The notes beneath the pieces were generated by a model, which was given only the letters and a program-made list of their open reading frames with translations, was not told the DNA's origin and did not search any database. From NCBI RefSeq assembly GCF_007002745.1, contig NZ_SGNY01000003.1, forward strand, positions 186,001-250,000: a stretch of DNA of 64,000 nt, in the 5' to 3' direction. This stretch comes from Martinezella rhizogenes (lineage in GTDB: Bacteria; Pseudomonadota; Alphaproteobacteria; Rhizobiales; Rhizobiaceae). Positions 1-8,860 of this stretch are shown here, piece after piece. The translations under genes were made by a program, and so were the position numbers. Every line of letters starts with the position of its first letter. The first letter of the stretch is position 1.

Positions 1-1
1 G

Positions 2-670
2 GCGCAATTCGCCAGCGTCACTTCTGCGCACAGGGCATTGATTATCGCCGCCGTGGCGCTTTGTGTTTCGGCGCTGTTCGATCTTCTCGTGTTCCTCGAT
101 TTTGAGTGGGCGCATGGGGAAAATGTCGCCGCGCTTGTCAGCAATGCCAATCTTTTCGGGCTGTTGCTGATCGGTCTGATGGCCGCCCTGGCTGGAAAAA
201 GCAAAGCGCCGCAAACGGCTGCAGAGCCGGCTGAGGAATTGCCGCCTCCCTCAGAACCATCGGAACAGGACCGCGACATAATCGCAAGCCTCGACCAGCT
301 CATGACAACACAGGCGCTTTACCGCGACGAGAACCTCAACCTGACCCGGCTGGCCAGACGCCTCGGCCTGCCCAGCCGGCTAATATCCGGTGCGATCAAT
401 CGTTCCCTCGGCATCAATGTCTCGCAATATGTCAACCAGCTCCGTATCCGCGAGGCCTGCCGGCTGCTGGAGGAGACGGAGCAATCGGTAACCGCAATCA
501 TGTTCTCCTCGGGTTTCCAGACAAAGTCCAACTTTAACCGGGAATTTCGCCGCGTCACCGGCATGAGCCCGGTCGACTGGCGTGAACGGCAGGTGTGGAA
601 GCTGGTCTCGCCAAACAAAACGGCCACCCGGCAGATGCCGGATGACCGTCTGAAGATGGTCGGGAAATGA
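2..670 (+). CDS. AraC-family transcriptional regulator with N-terminal membrane segments (5' truncated)
   Basis: The reading frame is open from base 2 and has no start in the window, so this is the C-terminal about 222 residues of a longer gene. The visible part begins with hydrophobic stretches (a VALCVSALFDLLVFL-like segment and a LLLIGLMAALAG-like segment), then a proline/acidic linker, then a complete two-helix-turn-helix AraC domain with the usual SVTAI..SGF.....F.R.F....GMSP signature near the end. This is the arrangement of membrane-anchored AraC regulators with a multi-helix sensor domain. It is convergent with the TRAP binding-protein gene, so no target can be read from context. Confidence 0.85.
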   Translation, partial: AQFASVTSAHRALIIAAVALCVSALFDLLVFLDFEWAHGENVAALVSNANLFGLLLIGLMAALAGKSKAPQTAAEPAEELPPPSEPSEQDRDIIASLDQLMTTQALYRDENLNLTRLARRLGLPSRLISGAINRSLGINVSQYVNQLRIREACRLLEETEQSVTAIMFSSGFQTKSNFNREFRRVTGMSPVDWRERQVWKLVSPNKTATRQMPDDRLKMVGK

Positions 671-676
671 GGAGGC

Positions 677-1807
<1,131 letters not shown>

Positions 1808-1969
1808 TTACAGGCGAACCGCACGGTACGCCTCCCAAAGGCTACTAACCATTTATCCTTGCAACCATCAAGAGGGAATGTGCCAAACTTGCGCGCTCTT
1901 CTGCAATGCCTGTCGATTGCCGTTTTGGCACGTGATCGCGTTCTTCTTGTGGCTTCTGCCCTGCCATGG

Positions 1970-2443
1970 TCAGGGTTGCGTGCGTTTCAATGCCGGATCG
2001 TCCATTGCAGGATTATAAAACAGCGAAAGTGTCAGGCTTTTGGCGATGCGTTCCGCCGTTTCCATAAACCAGTCATGGGCCTGCCTGCTCGGCGCGATGT
2101 CATCGAGCGTTGCCGAAAACAGCGTGAGCCATTGCGGGAAAAGTTCGGCCGTCATTCCACTCACGCCCAGATGCGCCTGTACCGGCTTGCCACCGTAACC
2201 GCCATTCTTGAAGGCGATTGCCGACCAGAACTGTTTCATCTTGTCCATGTGTTCCGGCCAGCGCCCGGAAAGTCGCGCATCGAAAACCGGCCCGAGCGTC
2301 GGATGTTTTAGAACGCGGCCATAAAATGTCTCGACAAGCAGATCGATGAAACCGGCATCGACGCCGATCGCTGCCATGGCTCTTTCCGCCTTGTGCTGGA
2401 TGTCGGCGTTATGGGCGGCCTTTGCCGTGATTGGATCCTGCAT
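1970..2443 (-). CDS. Group III truncated haemoglobin
   Basis: 157 aa matching the group III (P-type) truncated globins: ETFYGRVLKHPTLGPVF in the B/C/E region, a WP-rich segment, and PVQAHLG supplying the proximal haem histidine (H91). Such proteins are haem-binding, cytoplasmic and often linked to peroxide or nitric-oxide chemistry; the exact role is usually unknown. GGAAG precedes the ATG by about 6 bases. It is divergent from mbfA with only 138 bases between the starts, and that gap holds two Irr-like palindromes, so iron/haem-dependent co-regulation is likely (inference). Confidence 0.9.
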   Translation of the reverse strand: MQDPITAKAAHNADIQHKAERAMAAIGVDAGFIDLLVETFYGRVLKHPTLGPVFDARLSGRWPEHMDKMKQFWSAIAFKNGGYGGKPVQAHLGVSGMTAELFPQWLTLFSATLDDIAPSRQAHDWFMETAERIAKSLTLSLFYNPAMDDPALKRTQP

Positions 2444-2507
2444 CGTGCTTCCTTTTCCATAAATTTACGCCGTCTGGTGGTCCGCCGCAATGCGACGCTT
2501 TGACGTA

Positions 2508-2522
2508 TTAGAATCATTCTAA
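2508..2522. promoter_or_regulatory. Irr-type iron control element (ICE-like palindrome 1)
   Basis: Perfect palindrome TTAGAATCATTCTAA centred on 2515, closely resembling the rhizobial ICE consensus (TTTAGAA-N3-TTCTAAA) bound by the haem-responsive Fur-family regulator Irr. It sits 65-79 bases upstream of the haemoglobin start and just upstream of the proposed -35 of mbfA. On the minus strand a TCTAAT at its left edge could serve as the haemoglobin -10, so the box may act on that promoter. Confidence 0.7.
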
Positions 2523-2527
2523 AAAGC

Positions 2528-2556
2528 TTGATTGTGGCGGTCTGCCGCTGTATTTA
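2528..2556 (+). promoter_or_regulatory. Predicted mbfA promoter
   Basis: TTGATT (2528-2533), a 17-base spacer, then TATTTA (2551-2556) upstream of mbfA. The -10 overlaps ICE-like palindrome 2, so binding there would be expected to exclude RNA polymerase. The promoter is inferred from sequence only. Confidence 0.5.
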
Positions 2557-2569
2557 GAATTATTCTAAA
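2553..2569. promoter_or_regulatory. Irr-type iron control element (ICE-like palindrome 2)
   Basis: Perfect 17-base palindrome TTTAGAATTATTCTAAA, an exact match to the ICE form TTTAGAA-N3-TTCTAAA. It overlaps the proposed -10 and lies 12 bases before the mbfA ATG. Irr-repressed mbfA is established in Agrobacterium and Bradyrhizobium; this site explains it physically. Confidence 0.8.
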
Positions 2570-2581
2570 AAGGTTTCAGCC

Positions 2582-3565
2582 ATGTTCCGCAGTCTTTTTT
2601 CCCTGTCCAAACGTCCCTTCTCCTCGCTCGGCGAGCAGGAAATCCTGGCACTCGCCATCTCGTCGGAAGAGGATGATTCCCGTATTTACCGCTCCTACGC
2701 CGATCATCTGCGCGGGCAATATCCGCAATCCGCAAAGGTTTTCGAAGACATGGCGGAGGTCGAGCAGCGGCATCGAAATGTCCTGATCGACATGCATCGC
2801 CGCCGTTTCGGAGAAACCATCCCGCTGATCCGCCGCGAACATGTGCGCGGATTTTACGAGCGCACGCCGGACTGGCTGGTGAAGAACCTGTCGCTGGAAA
2901 AAATTCGCGCCCAGGCGGAATTGATGGAAGCGCAGGCGATCCGCTTTTACGATGAAGCGCTCAAGCGAACCACCGATGCCTCGACACGCAAGCTGTTGGG
3001 TGACCTGGCCGAGGCGGAGCGGGGGCACGAAGAGATTGCCCAACGGCTGGAAGAAAAACATCTCGATGAAGACGGCAAGTCCGAAGAGGCGGCAACGGCC
3101 AAGCGGCAGTTTCTTCTGACCTATGTGCAGCCGGGCCTTGCGGGGTTGATGGACGGTTCCGTCTCGACGCTTGCGCCGATCTTCGCCGCGGCTTTCGCCA
3201 CGCAGGATACCTGGCAGACCTTCCTCATCGGCCTTTCAGCCTCCGTGGGCGCGGGCATTTCGATGGGCTTTACCGAGGCCGCCCATGATGATGGCAAGCT
3301 TTCGGGCCGTGGCTCGCCGGTAAAACGGGGCTTCGCCTCTGGCATCATGACGGCCGTCGGTGGCCTCGGCCACGCGCTGCCTTATCTCATTCCACATTTC
3401 TGGACGGCCACGGCAATCGCCGCCATCGTCGTTTTCGTGGAACTCTGGGCCATCGCCTTCATTCAGAACCGCTTCATGGAAACGCCGTTCCTGCGGGCGG
3501 TGTTTCAGGTTGTGCTTGGCGGTTCGCTGGTGCTGGCAGCCGGCATTATCATCGGCAATGGCTGA
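2582..3565 (+). CDS. mbfA: Membrane-bound ferritin MbfA (ferritin-like domain fused to a VIT-family membrane domain)
   Basis: 327 aa. Residues about 15-160 form a rubrerythrin/ferritin-like four-helix domain with two ExxH elements (E61-H64 and E146-H149) plus further glutamates (E20, E116) for a di-iron site. Residues about 170-327 form the VIT1/CCC1-like membrane part with several hydrophobic helices and conserved ASVGAGISMGFTEA. Proteins of this Er-VIT family export iron and protect against peroxide in Agrobacterium and Bradyrhizobium. AAGG precedes the ATG by 8 bases. Two ICE-like boxes upstream indicate Irr repression when iron is low and expression when iron is plentiful. Confidence 0.95.
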   Translation: MFRSLFSLSKRPFSSLGEQEILALAISSEEDDSRIYRSYADHLRGQYPQSAKVFEDMAEVEQRHRNVLIDMHRRRFGETIPLIRREHVRGFYERTPDWLVKNLSLEKIRAQAELMEAQAIRFYDEALKRTTDASTRKLLGDLAEAERGHEEIAQRLEEKHLDEDGKSEEAATAKRQFLLTYVQPGLAGLMDGSVSTLAPIFAAAFATQDTWQTFLIGLSASVGAGISMGFTEAAHDDGKLSGRGSPVKRGFASGIMTAVGGLGHALPYLIPHFWTATAIAAIVVFVELWAIAFIQNRFMETPFLRAVFQVVLGGSLVLAAGIIIGNG

Positions 3566-3595
3566 AAAAAGAAAGAGCCCGCGGCGGCGGGCTCT
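3565..3595 (-). terminator. Rho-independent terminator of the BTLCP peptidase gene
   Basis: Nine-base-pair stem (3574-3582 with 3587-3595, AGAGCCCGC arm) with a 4-base loop. On the minus strand it is followed by TTTCTTTTTT. It may also fold in the mbfA transcript, but the plus side lacks a T-run. Confidence 0.75.
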
Positions 3596-3622
3596 CATCT
3601 GTCCAGAATGGCAGTTTGAGTG

Positions 3623-4237
3623 TCAGCGCAACGCGCCAACCAGGACGTCACGACCATCTTCGATGGAGACCCAGCGGCCGGTATTGAAGGACGCCTGCCG
3701 TTTCAGATAGGTGTAATTCGTGTCGGTCCAGAGCTTCACGTCGTCGGTGAGGTTGTCGAGAATATAATCGCCATCGGTGGTACGAAGCGTCAGCACGGCA
3801 TGGCCTTCACCATCCGGCTTGCGCACAACGGTGATCAGCAGGTCGGCCACGGAAAAACCGCGCTCGATCAGCTTCTTGCGCTTTAGCAGCACAAAATCTT
3901 CGCAGTCGCCGGCCGTCGTTGGATATTCCCAGACTTCGTCCTTGCCGTAGATTTCCTGATCGGTCATCGCCACGATGGTGGTGTTGACGGAGGTGTTGAT
4001 CTCACGAATGACGCCCCAGCCATATTCGGTGACGCGCGGTGGCGGCGTCATCTTGTTGCGAATGTTGCATTCATCCGCATATTTCTGACAGAACTCGTAA
4101 TGGCCGATCGGCTGGGAGGTAATCCCGCCCGTCACCATGGAAGGGCTTCCCTTGATTTCCGCCATGGCGGAAGCAGCAGTCATTAGCCCGGCGGCAACTG
4201 CAAACAGCAGCGCACGCGCCAGCGGTGCGTTCATCAT
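3623..4237 (-). CDS. Periplasmic transglutaminase-like cysteine peptidase (BTLCP, peptidase family C93)
   Basis: 204 aa with a Sec signal peptide ending near ASAMA (residue 26). The catalytic triad of the family is visible: C112 in AGDCEDFVLLKRKKL, H146 in EGHAVLTLRT and D161 in DYILDNL. The length fits the family. Relatives include the LapG-type periplasmic proteases that clip surface adhesins, but no c-di-GMP receptor or large adhesin is next to it, so the substrate is unknown. Two in-frame ATGs (4237 and 4234) follow a GGGAC Shine-Dalgarno; I kept the first. A CtrA-like box lies just upstream. Confidence 0.88.
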   Translation of the reverse strand: MMNAPLARALLFAVAAGLMTAASAMAEIKGSPSMVTGGITSQPIGHYEFCQKYADECNIRNKMTPPPRVTEYGWGVIREINTSVNTTIVAMTDQEIYGKDEVWEYPTTAGDCEDFVLLKRKKLIERGFSVADLLITVVRKPDGEGHAVLTLRTTDGDYILDNLTDDVKLWTDTNYTYLKRQASFNTGRWVSIEDGRDVLVGALR

Positions 4238-4256
4238 GAAACCCGTCCCTTAATTC

Positions 4257-4271
4257 TTAATGAAAAGTTAA
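4257..4271. promoter_or_regulatory. CtrA-like box upstream of the BTLCP gene
   Basis: TTAA at 4257-4260 and TTAA at 4268-4271 separated by exactly 7 bases, the core form of the alphaproteobacterial cell-cycle regulator CtrA site (TTAA-N7-TTAA). A third TTAA is at 4250-4253. Position, 20 bases upstream of the start codon, suits repression or promoter-overlap control. Short AT-rich motifs can arise by chance. Confidence 0.35.
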
Positions 4272-4355
4272 GAGGGATGGGGGGTAGGAGTCAATCATTA
4301 GCAATCGGTGGCGCGCAAGACTCGTTGAATATGGTTAAGAGCGTTGCGCAAATGC

Positions 4356-5144
4356 CTATATTGCAAGGGCTTTGACGGCTGCGAGCATCCTGTCGATATC
4401 CTGCGGCCGGGAAAGCCGGTGGTCGCCGTCGCGGATCAGCGTCAGCACGACATCGTCGGCGGGAAGGTGCTCGAGGAGCTTCAGTGCGTGCTGATAGGGG
4501 ACGTCGGGATCACGCATGCCCTGCAGGATGTGAACGGGGCAGCCGGTGGTGATGATGCCCGTGAGCACACGGTTCTGCCTGCCGTCCTCCATCAGCGCCC
4601 GGGTGAAGATGTTGGGTTCAGGGCTATATTCCGAATGTTCCTCGAAATAGCCTCTTTCCACCAGCGACGTCTTTTCCGCTTCCGTCAGGCTGGGCTCTAT
4701 CAACTCCGCAGTGAAATCGGGAGCGGGGGCAATAAGAACCAGACCGGCGACGGAGGGTGCTCCACCTACCTTGCGTAACTCCTCGACCATGCGCAACGCG
4801 ATCCACCCACCCATGGACGAGCCGACGAGGATGACACGCGCCGGTGCCTTGGCGCGTACCACGGCGAGTGCTTCTTCCAGCCACCGCGAAATCGTGCCTC
4901 TTTTGAAATCGCCACCGGAAGCTCCGTGGCCGGAATAATCGAGCCGCAGGCAGGCGAGACCATTTTCCGCTGCGAAGCGATCGAGCTCCACAGCCTTGGT
5001 TCCCGTCATGTCGGAACGATAGCCACCGAGCCAGACGAGCAGGGGTGCGTCTGGCTGTGATGCTGCGCGGCGATGGAGAAAAGCGATGTTGCGGGCGTCG
5101 TCACCCGCTCCCATATGCAGGAATTCAGCGGCTTGTTCGGTCAT
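4356..5144 (-). CDS. Alpha/beta hydrolase
   Basis: 262 aa from the ATG at 5144, which has GGAGAA 10 bases upstream; a start 30 bases further up has none. The nucleophile elbow is G-S-S-M-G (S100), followed by an acidic residue in GMRDPDVPY and a histidine in DGDHRLS, giving a complete Ser-Asp-His triad. The LDYSGHGASGG stretch forms the usual oxyanion-side loop. It resembles the small ABHD10/depalmitoylase-like hydrolases common in rhizobia. It is divergent from infC. The substrate cannot be assigned. Confidence 0.85.
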   Translation of the reverse strand: MTEQAAEFLHMGAGDDARNIAFLHRRAASQPDAPLLVWLGGYRSDMTGTKAVELDRFAAENGLACLRLDYSGHGASGGDFKRGTISRWLEEALAVVRAKAPARVILVGSSMGGWIALRMVEELRKVGGAPSVAGLVLIAPAPDFTAELIEPSLTEAEKTSLVERGYFEEHSEYSPEPNIFTRALMEDGRQNRVLTGIITTGCPVHILQGMRDPDVPYQHALKLLEHLPADDVVLTLIRDGDHRLSRPQDIDRMLAAVKALAI

Positions 5145-5331
5145 GTATATGCAATTCTCCTGATTTTCGTGCAATATCGGCGGCGTATTTGCAAAAACCG
5201 TGGCAAGAGGTGATCTTTTCGGGCAGATATGCTATTGACTTCGCCACGGCAATAACGACATTTCCGCCGCTTGTACCAAACAAGCTGTTTTTTGCTGACG
5301 TGATCCAGAAACAGATCAGGAGAATACGACC

Positions 5332-5868
5332 ATTCGCAGACCTTTCAAAGCCGATGCCCCCGTCAAGGAGGGCCCGCGCTCCAACCGGGAAATTCGGGTT
5401 CCCAGAGTTCAGCTTATTGATGAAGAGGGCCAGAACCTCGGTAGCATGCCGACGGATCAGGCTTTGAAAATGGCGGAAGAGGCCGGTCTCGATCTCGTCG
5501 AGATTTCGCCGAACGCAGAGCCGCCGGTATGCAAGATCCTCGATCTCGGCAAGCTTAAATACTCGACCCAGAAGAAAGCCGCTGAGGCGCGCAAGAAACA
5601 GAAGATCGTCGAGGTCAAAGAAATCAAGATGCGCCCCAACATCGACACGCATGACTATGACGTGAAGATGAAGGCGATGAACCGCTTCTTTGACGAGGGT
5701 GACAAGGTGAAGGTGACGCTGAAGTTCCGTGGCCGTGAAATGGCCCACCAGGAACTTGGCATGAAACTTCTCCTCCAGGTGAAGGAAGATACCCAGGCGA
5801 TTGCCAAGGTTGAAGCCGAGCCGAAGCTGGAAGGCCGTCAGATGATGATGGTTCTCGCCCCGAAATAA
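5332..5868 (+). CDS. infC: Translation initiation factor IF-3
   Basis: 178 aa when started at the AUU codon at 5332, which has AGGAGA 8 bases upstream. This restores the N-terminal IF-3 sequence (start reads [10 protein letters not shown]) that an ATG-only call at 5446 would lose. N-domain ([10 protein letters not shown]...[22 protein letters not shown]), basic linker helix, and C-domain ([17 protein letters not shown]...FRGREM) are all present. IF-3 prevents subunit re-joining and proofreads the start codon. A non-AUG AUU start is the classic basis of infC autoregulation, so the rare start codon is itself the regulatory element. It begins the infC-rpmI-rplT ribosomal block. Confidence 0.96.
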   Translation: MRRPFKADAPVKEGPRSNREIRVPRVQLIDEEGQNLGSMPTDQALKMAEEAGLDLVEISPNAEPPVCKILDLGKLKYSTQKKAAEARKKQKIVEVKEIKMRPNIDTHDYDVKMKAMNRFFDEGDKVKVTLKFRGREMAHQELGMKLLLQVKEDTQAIAKVEAEPKLEGRQMMMVLAPK

Positions 5869-5903
5869 TTTGCGCCAGTCCTGAAAGCTGCGTAAATCAC
5901 CGC

Positions 5904-5938
5904 CGCAAGGGGAAATTTTCATTCCCCGTTGCGCTTTT
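5904..5938 (+). terminator. Terminator/attenuator-like hairpin between infC and rpmI
   Basis: CGCAAGGGGAA pairs with TTCCCC-G-TTGCG (11 pairs, one bulged G) around a 7-base AT-rich loop, followed by CTTTT. It lies in the 190-base infC-rpmI gap and could be a partial terminator or part of an L20-responsive leader for rpmI-rplT. Confidence 0.6.
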
Positions 5939-6058
5939 AGCCGACTGCGGTTATAAGCGCGCGTCCGAACGGTCCGGCAGGGCATGCCGAGGCCGTTCCT
6001 GAATAGCTTGAAATAGGCCTCGTCTGCCTGTTTCGATACAAAAACACGGAGTAGCAAA

Positions 6059-6262
6059 ATGCCCAAGATGAAGACGAAGTCCGCTGCAAAAAAGCGGTTC
6101 AAGATCACCGCTACCGGTAAGGTTGTTGCAGCCGCCGCCGGTAAGCGCCACGGCATGATCAAGCGTACCAACAAGTTCATTCGCGACGCGCGTGGAACCA
6201 TGGTTCTCGCCGAAGCTGACGGCAAGAAAGTCGTCAAGAACTACCTGCCGAACGGTCTCTGA
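6059..6262 (+). CDS. rpmI: 50S ribosomal protein bL35
   Basis: 67 aa, very basic, with the family start [15 protein letters not shown] and the H-x-x-x-K-R-T-N-K and LP.GL C-terminal features. Length is normal for bL35. Located 190 bases after infC and 40 bases before rplT, the conserved bacterial order, so probably co-transcribed with rplT. Confidence 0.98.
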   Translation: MPKMKTKSAAKKRFKITATGKVVAAAAGKRHGMIKRTNKFIRDARGTMVLAEADGKKVVKNYLPNGL

Positions 6263-6302
6263 GACTTTTCCGCACTTTTGGACACTTTAAGGAGATCATG
6301 AC

Positions 6303-6707
6303 ATGGCACGCGTAAAACGTGGCGTAACTTCCCGCGCCAAGCACACCAAGACACTCAAGGCAGCCAAGGGCTTCTACGGCCGCCGCAAGAACACCATCCG
6401 CGCAGCAAAGGCTGCCGTGGATCGTTCCAAGCAGTACGCTTACCGCGACCGCAAGGTCAACAAGCGCAACTTCCGCGCTCTGTGGATCCAGCGTATCAAC
6501 GCTGCTGTTCGCGAATTCGGCCTGACCTACGGCCGCTTCATCGACGGCCTGAACAAGGCTGGCATCGAAGTCGACCGCAAGGTTCTGTCCGACATGGCTA
6601 TCCATGAGCCGGCAGCATTCGGCGCGCTCGTTGAAGCAGCGAAGAAGGCTCTTGAGTACCTCAAGGATGCTGGTACGACCAACGAGTTTGAAACCGCTGT
6701 AAAGTAA
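6303..6707 (+). CDS. rplT: 50S ribosomal protein bL20
   Basis: 134 aa with the canonical [26 protein letters not shown] start, the RDRK..KR.FR.LWI.RINAA core and the YGRFI.GL stretch. It binds 23S rRNA early in assembly; in other bacteria bL20 represses its own operon through the leader. AAGGAGATC precedes the ATG. A strong terminator follows. Confidence 0.98.
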   Translation: MARVKRGVTSRAKHTKTLKAAKGFYGRRKNTIRAAKAAVDRSKQYAYRDRKVNKRNFRALWIQRINAAVREFGLTYGRFIDGLNKAGIEVDRKVLSDMAIHEPAAFGALVEAAKKALEYLKDAGTTNEFETAVK

Positions 6708-6737
6708 TTACGGCGCGGACAATCTGTTGTTCATTTG

Positions 6738-6777
6738 AAACCCGCGCCGGTCCTCCGGCGCGGGTTTTCGATTTTTT
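6738..6777 (+). terminator. Rho-independent terminator after rplT
   Basis: A 13-pair stem (AAACCCGCGCCGG arm, 6738-6750, with 6755-6767) around TCCT, continuing into TTTTCGATTTTTT. It ends the infC-rpmI-rplT transcript. Confidence 0.9.
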
Positions 6778-6882
6778 GGAATTCACGGCAGTTTCGGCAA
6801 AGGCGTAGAGCGTTTTGTGCCGGGGTTGCCAGAAGGGTGGGGCATCCGGCTTTCGGTCGGCATGTTCCATTGGGGGGCAAGA

Positions 6883-7761
6883 ATGCTGGTTGCCGCAAGT
6901 GAGGCGGAAAAGGCGAAGGGTTTCCACGTCCATCTCGAAGATGGCGATATCGCAGCCTTGATGCGGGTTCTGCTTAAAAGCGAGCGCCGCGTGCAGAAAC
7001 TCGAGCTTTCCACAACGACCGTCTGGATAAAACGCCAGGGCACGGAAACGCCGTCCTGGTGGATAAAGCTGCAGACTTTTCTCGCAAAGCTGCTTCCCTA
7101 TACCTTTATGCGTCCTTCGCCGCCGCTTGATGGCGCCGGTCTCATGCGCCGCGAACTCGAAACGCTGGAGGCCTTCAAGGCCCGTGGTTTCCCCGTGCCC
7201 CCCGTCATCTATTCCTCGTCGACGGCCGTTGTGCTTGGCGATGTCGGCCCCACCATCATGGAGCGCATGGATGCGATAAAGGCCACGACACCGGTGGAGC
7301 ACGATGCGCTGCTTGTAAAATCCGCAGAGGCGCTTGGCGAGTTGCATGCGGCGGGTCTCTGCCATGGTCGTCCGCATGTGCGCGACTTCTTTCTTCAGGA
7401 CGGCCGTGTCGGTTTCATGGATTTCGAGGAGCGTCCTCAGGAGGTCATGCCGCTGGAAACGGCGCAGGCCCGCGATATATGGCTGCTGTTTTTACAGGTC
7501 GCCACCCGCGCCTGCGATGCGCCGGGGACCTGCGATGCGGCCTTCGCCCGCTGGCGCGAAAACGCCCCGCCCCGGGCGCTGGAAGAATTGTGCCGCCTGA
7601 CCGGCATTCTCGGGCGATTTTTACCGCTTGCCCGGTTGATCGGGCGCGTGCGGATGGGTAGTGATCTGCGACGCTTTATCATGGCGACCGACTATCTGAT
7701 GAATGCTGTGAACCCCGAAGCCGCTGTTAAAAAGACCGGCAAGGCAGGAAAAGATGACTGA
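6883..7761 (+). CDS. Kinase-fold protein (BUD32/LPS-core-kinase-like) with an altered catalytic loop
   Basis: 292 aa from the ATG at 6883 (G-rich tract just upstream); an earlier TTG at 6817 and ATG at 6862 are possible. Kinase landmarks can be traced: a beta-3 lysine in VWIKR (K50), an alpha-C glutamate in [10 protein letters not shown] (E91), a catalytic-loop-like [10 protein letters not shown] (161-170) and DFE (180-182) in place of DFG. The usual HxD aspartate is an arginine (HGR). It resembles the small kinases that phosphorylate LPS core sugars or Bud32-type proteins. The last 8 bases overlap pheS, so translation is coupled. Substrate unknown. Confidence 0.7.
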   Translation: MLVAASEAEKAKGFHVHLEDGDIAALMRVLLKSERRVQKLELSTTTVWIKRQGTETPSWWIKLQTFLAKLLPYTFMRPSPPLDGAGLMRRELETLEAFKARGFPVPPVIYSSSTAVVLGDVGPTIMERMDAIKATTPVEHDALLVKSAEALGELHAAGLCHGRPHVRDFFLQDGRVGFMDFEERPQEVMPLETAQARDIWLLFLQVATRACDAPGTCDAAFARWRENAPPRALEELCRLTGILGRFLPLARLIGRVRMGSDLRRFIMATDYLMNAVNPEAAVKKTGKAGKDD

Positions 7762-8836
7762 ACTTGATACCTTGAAATCGCAATTGATGTCGGAGATCGC
7801 CGCTGCTGCCGATGAGCCGGCCATCGAAGCCGTGCGCGTTTCCGCGCTGGGCAAGAAGGGCTCGGTTTCGGAGCTTCTGAAGACGCTGGGCAGCATGACG
7901 CCGGAAGAGCGCCAGACCCGCGGTGCTGCCATCAACCAGCTCAAGACTGAGATCACCGATCTTATCGGCGAACGCAAGAATGCGCTGAAGGATGCTGCCA
8001 TCGCCGCCCGGTTGAAGGCGGAAACGGTGGATGTCAGCTTGCCGGTTCGCCAGTCCCCGGCCGAGCGTGGCCGCATTCATCCCATCAGCCAGATCGTCGA
8101 TGAAATCACCGCCATCTTCGCGGATATGGGTTTCTCGATCGCCGAAGGTCCCGATATCGAGACCGATTATTACAACTTCACGGCGCTGAATTTCCCCGAA
8201 GGCCACCCGGCCCGCGAAATGCACGACACCTTCTTCTTCCAGCCGGATGAAAATGGTGAGCGTAAGGTGCTGCGCACGCACACCTCGCCGGTGCAGATCC
8301 GCACCATGGAAAGCCAGAAGCCGCCGATCCGCATCGTCATTCCCGGCAAGACCTACCGTCAGGATTCCGACGCCACCCATTCGCCGATGTTCCATCAGGT
8401 CGAAGGTCTTGTCATCGACAAGAAGGCGCATGTCGGCAATCTGCGCTGGGTGCTGGAAGAGTTCTGCAAGACATTCTTCGAGGTCGACAGCGTCGTCATG
8501 CGTTTCCGCCCGTCCTTCTTCCCCTTCACGGAGCCGAGCTTCGAGGTGGATATCCAGTGCGACCGTTCTGGCCCGATCGTCAAGTTCGGCGAAGGTAACG
8601 ACTGGATGGAAATTCTCGGCTGCGGCATGGTGCACCCGAACGTGCTGCGTGCTGGTGGGCTGGACCCGGACGAATATCAGGGCTTTGCCTGGGGCATGGG
8701 CCTCGATCGCATCGCCATGCTGAAATACGGCATGCCTGATCTGCGCGATTTCTTCAACGCCGATGTCCGCTGGATGAACCATTACGGCTTCCGCCCGCTC
8801 GACATGCCGACGCTGTTCGGCGGTTTGAGCGTTTAA
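7754..8836 (+). CDS. pheS: Phenylalanine--tRNA ligase alpha subunit
   Basis: 360 aa. An N-terminal coiled-coil tRNA-binding arm (about 1-90) is followed by a class II synthetase core with motif 2 ([11 protein letters not shown]) and motif 3 ([21 protein letters not shown]). It forms the alpha2-beta2 enzyme with PheT in the cytoplasm. The start overlaps the end of the kinase-like gene, and pheT begins 24 bases after the stop. Confidence 0.98.
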   Translation: MTELDTLKSQLMSEIAAAADEPAIEAVRVSALGKKGSVSELLKTLGSMTPEERQTRGAAINQLKTEITDLIGERKNALKDAAIAARLKAETVDVSLPVRQSPAERGRIHPISQIVDEITAIFADMGFSIAEGPDIETDYYNFTALNFPEGHPAREMHDTFFFQPDENGERKVLRTHTSPVQIRTMESQKPPIRIVIPGKTYRQDSDATHSPMFHQVEGLVIDKKAHVGNLRWVLEEFCKTFFEVDSVVMRFRPSFFPFTEPSFEVDIQCDRSGPIVKFGEGNDWMEILGCGMVHPNVLRAGGLDPDEYQGFAWGMGLDRIAMLKYGMPDLRDFFNADVRWMNHYGFRPLDMPTLFGGLSV

Positions 8837-8860
8837 TCCGGGTAGCCAAGGAGCAAAGAC

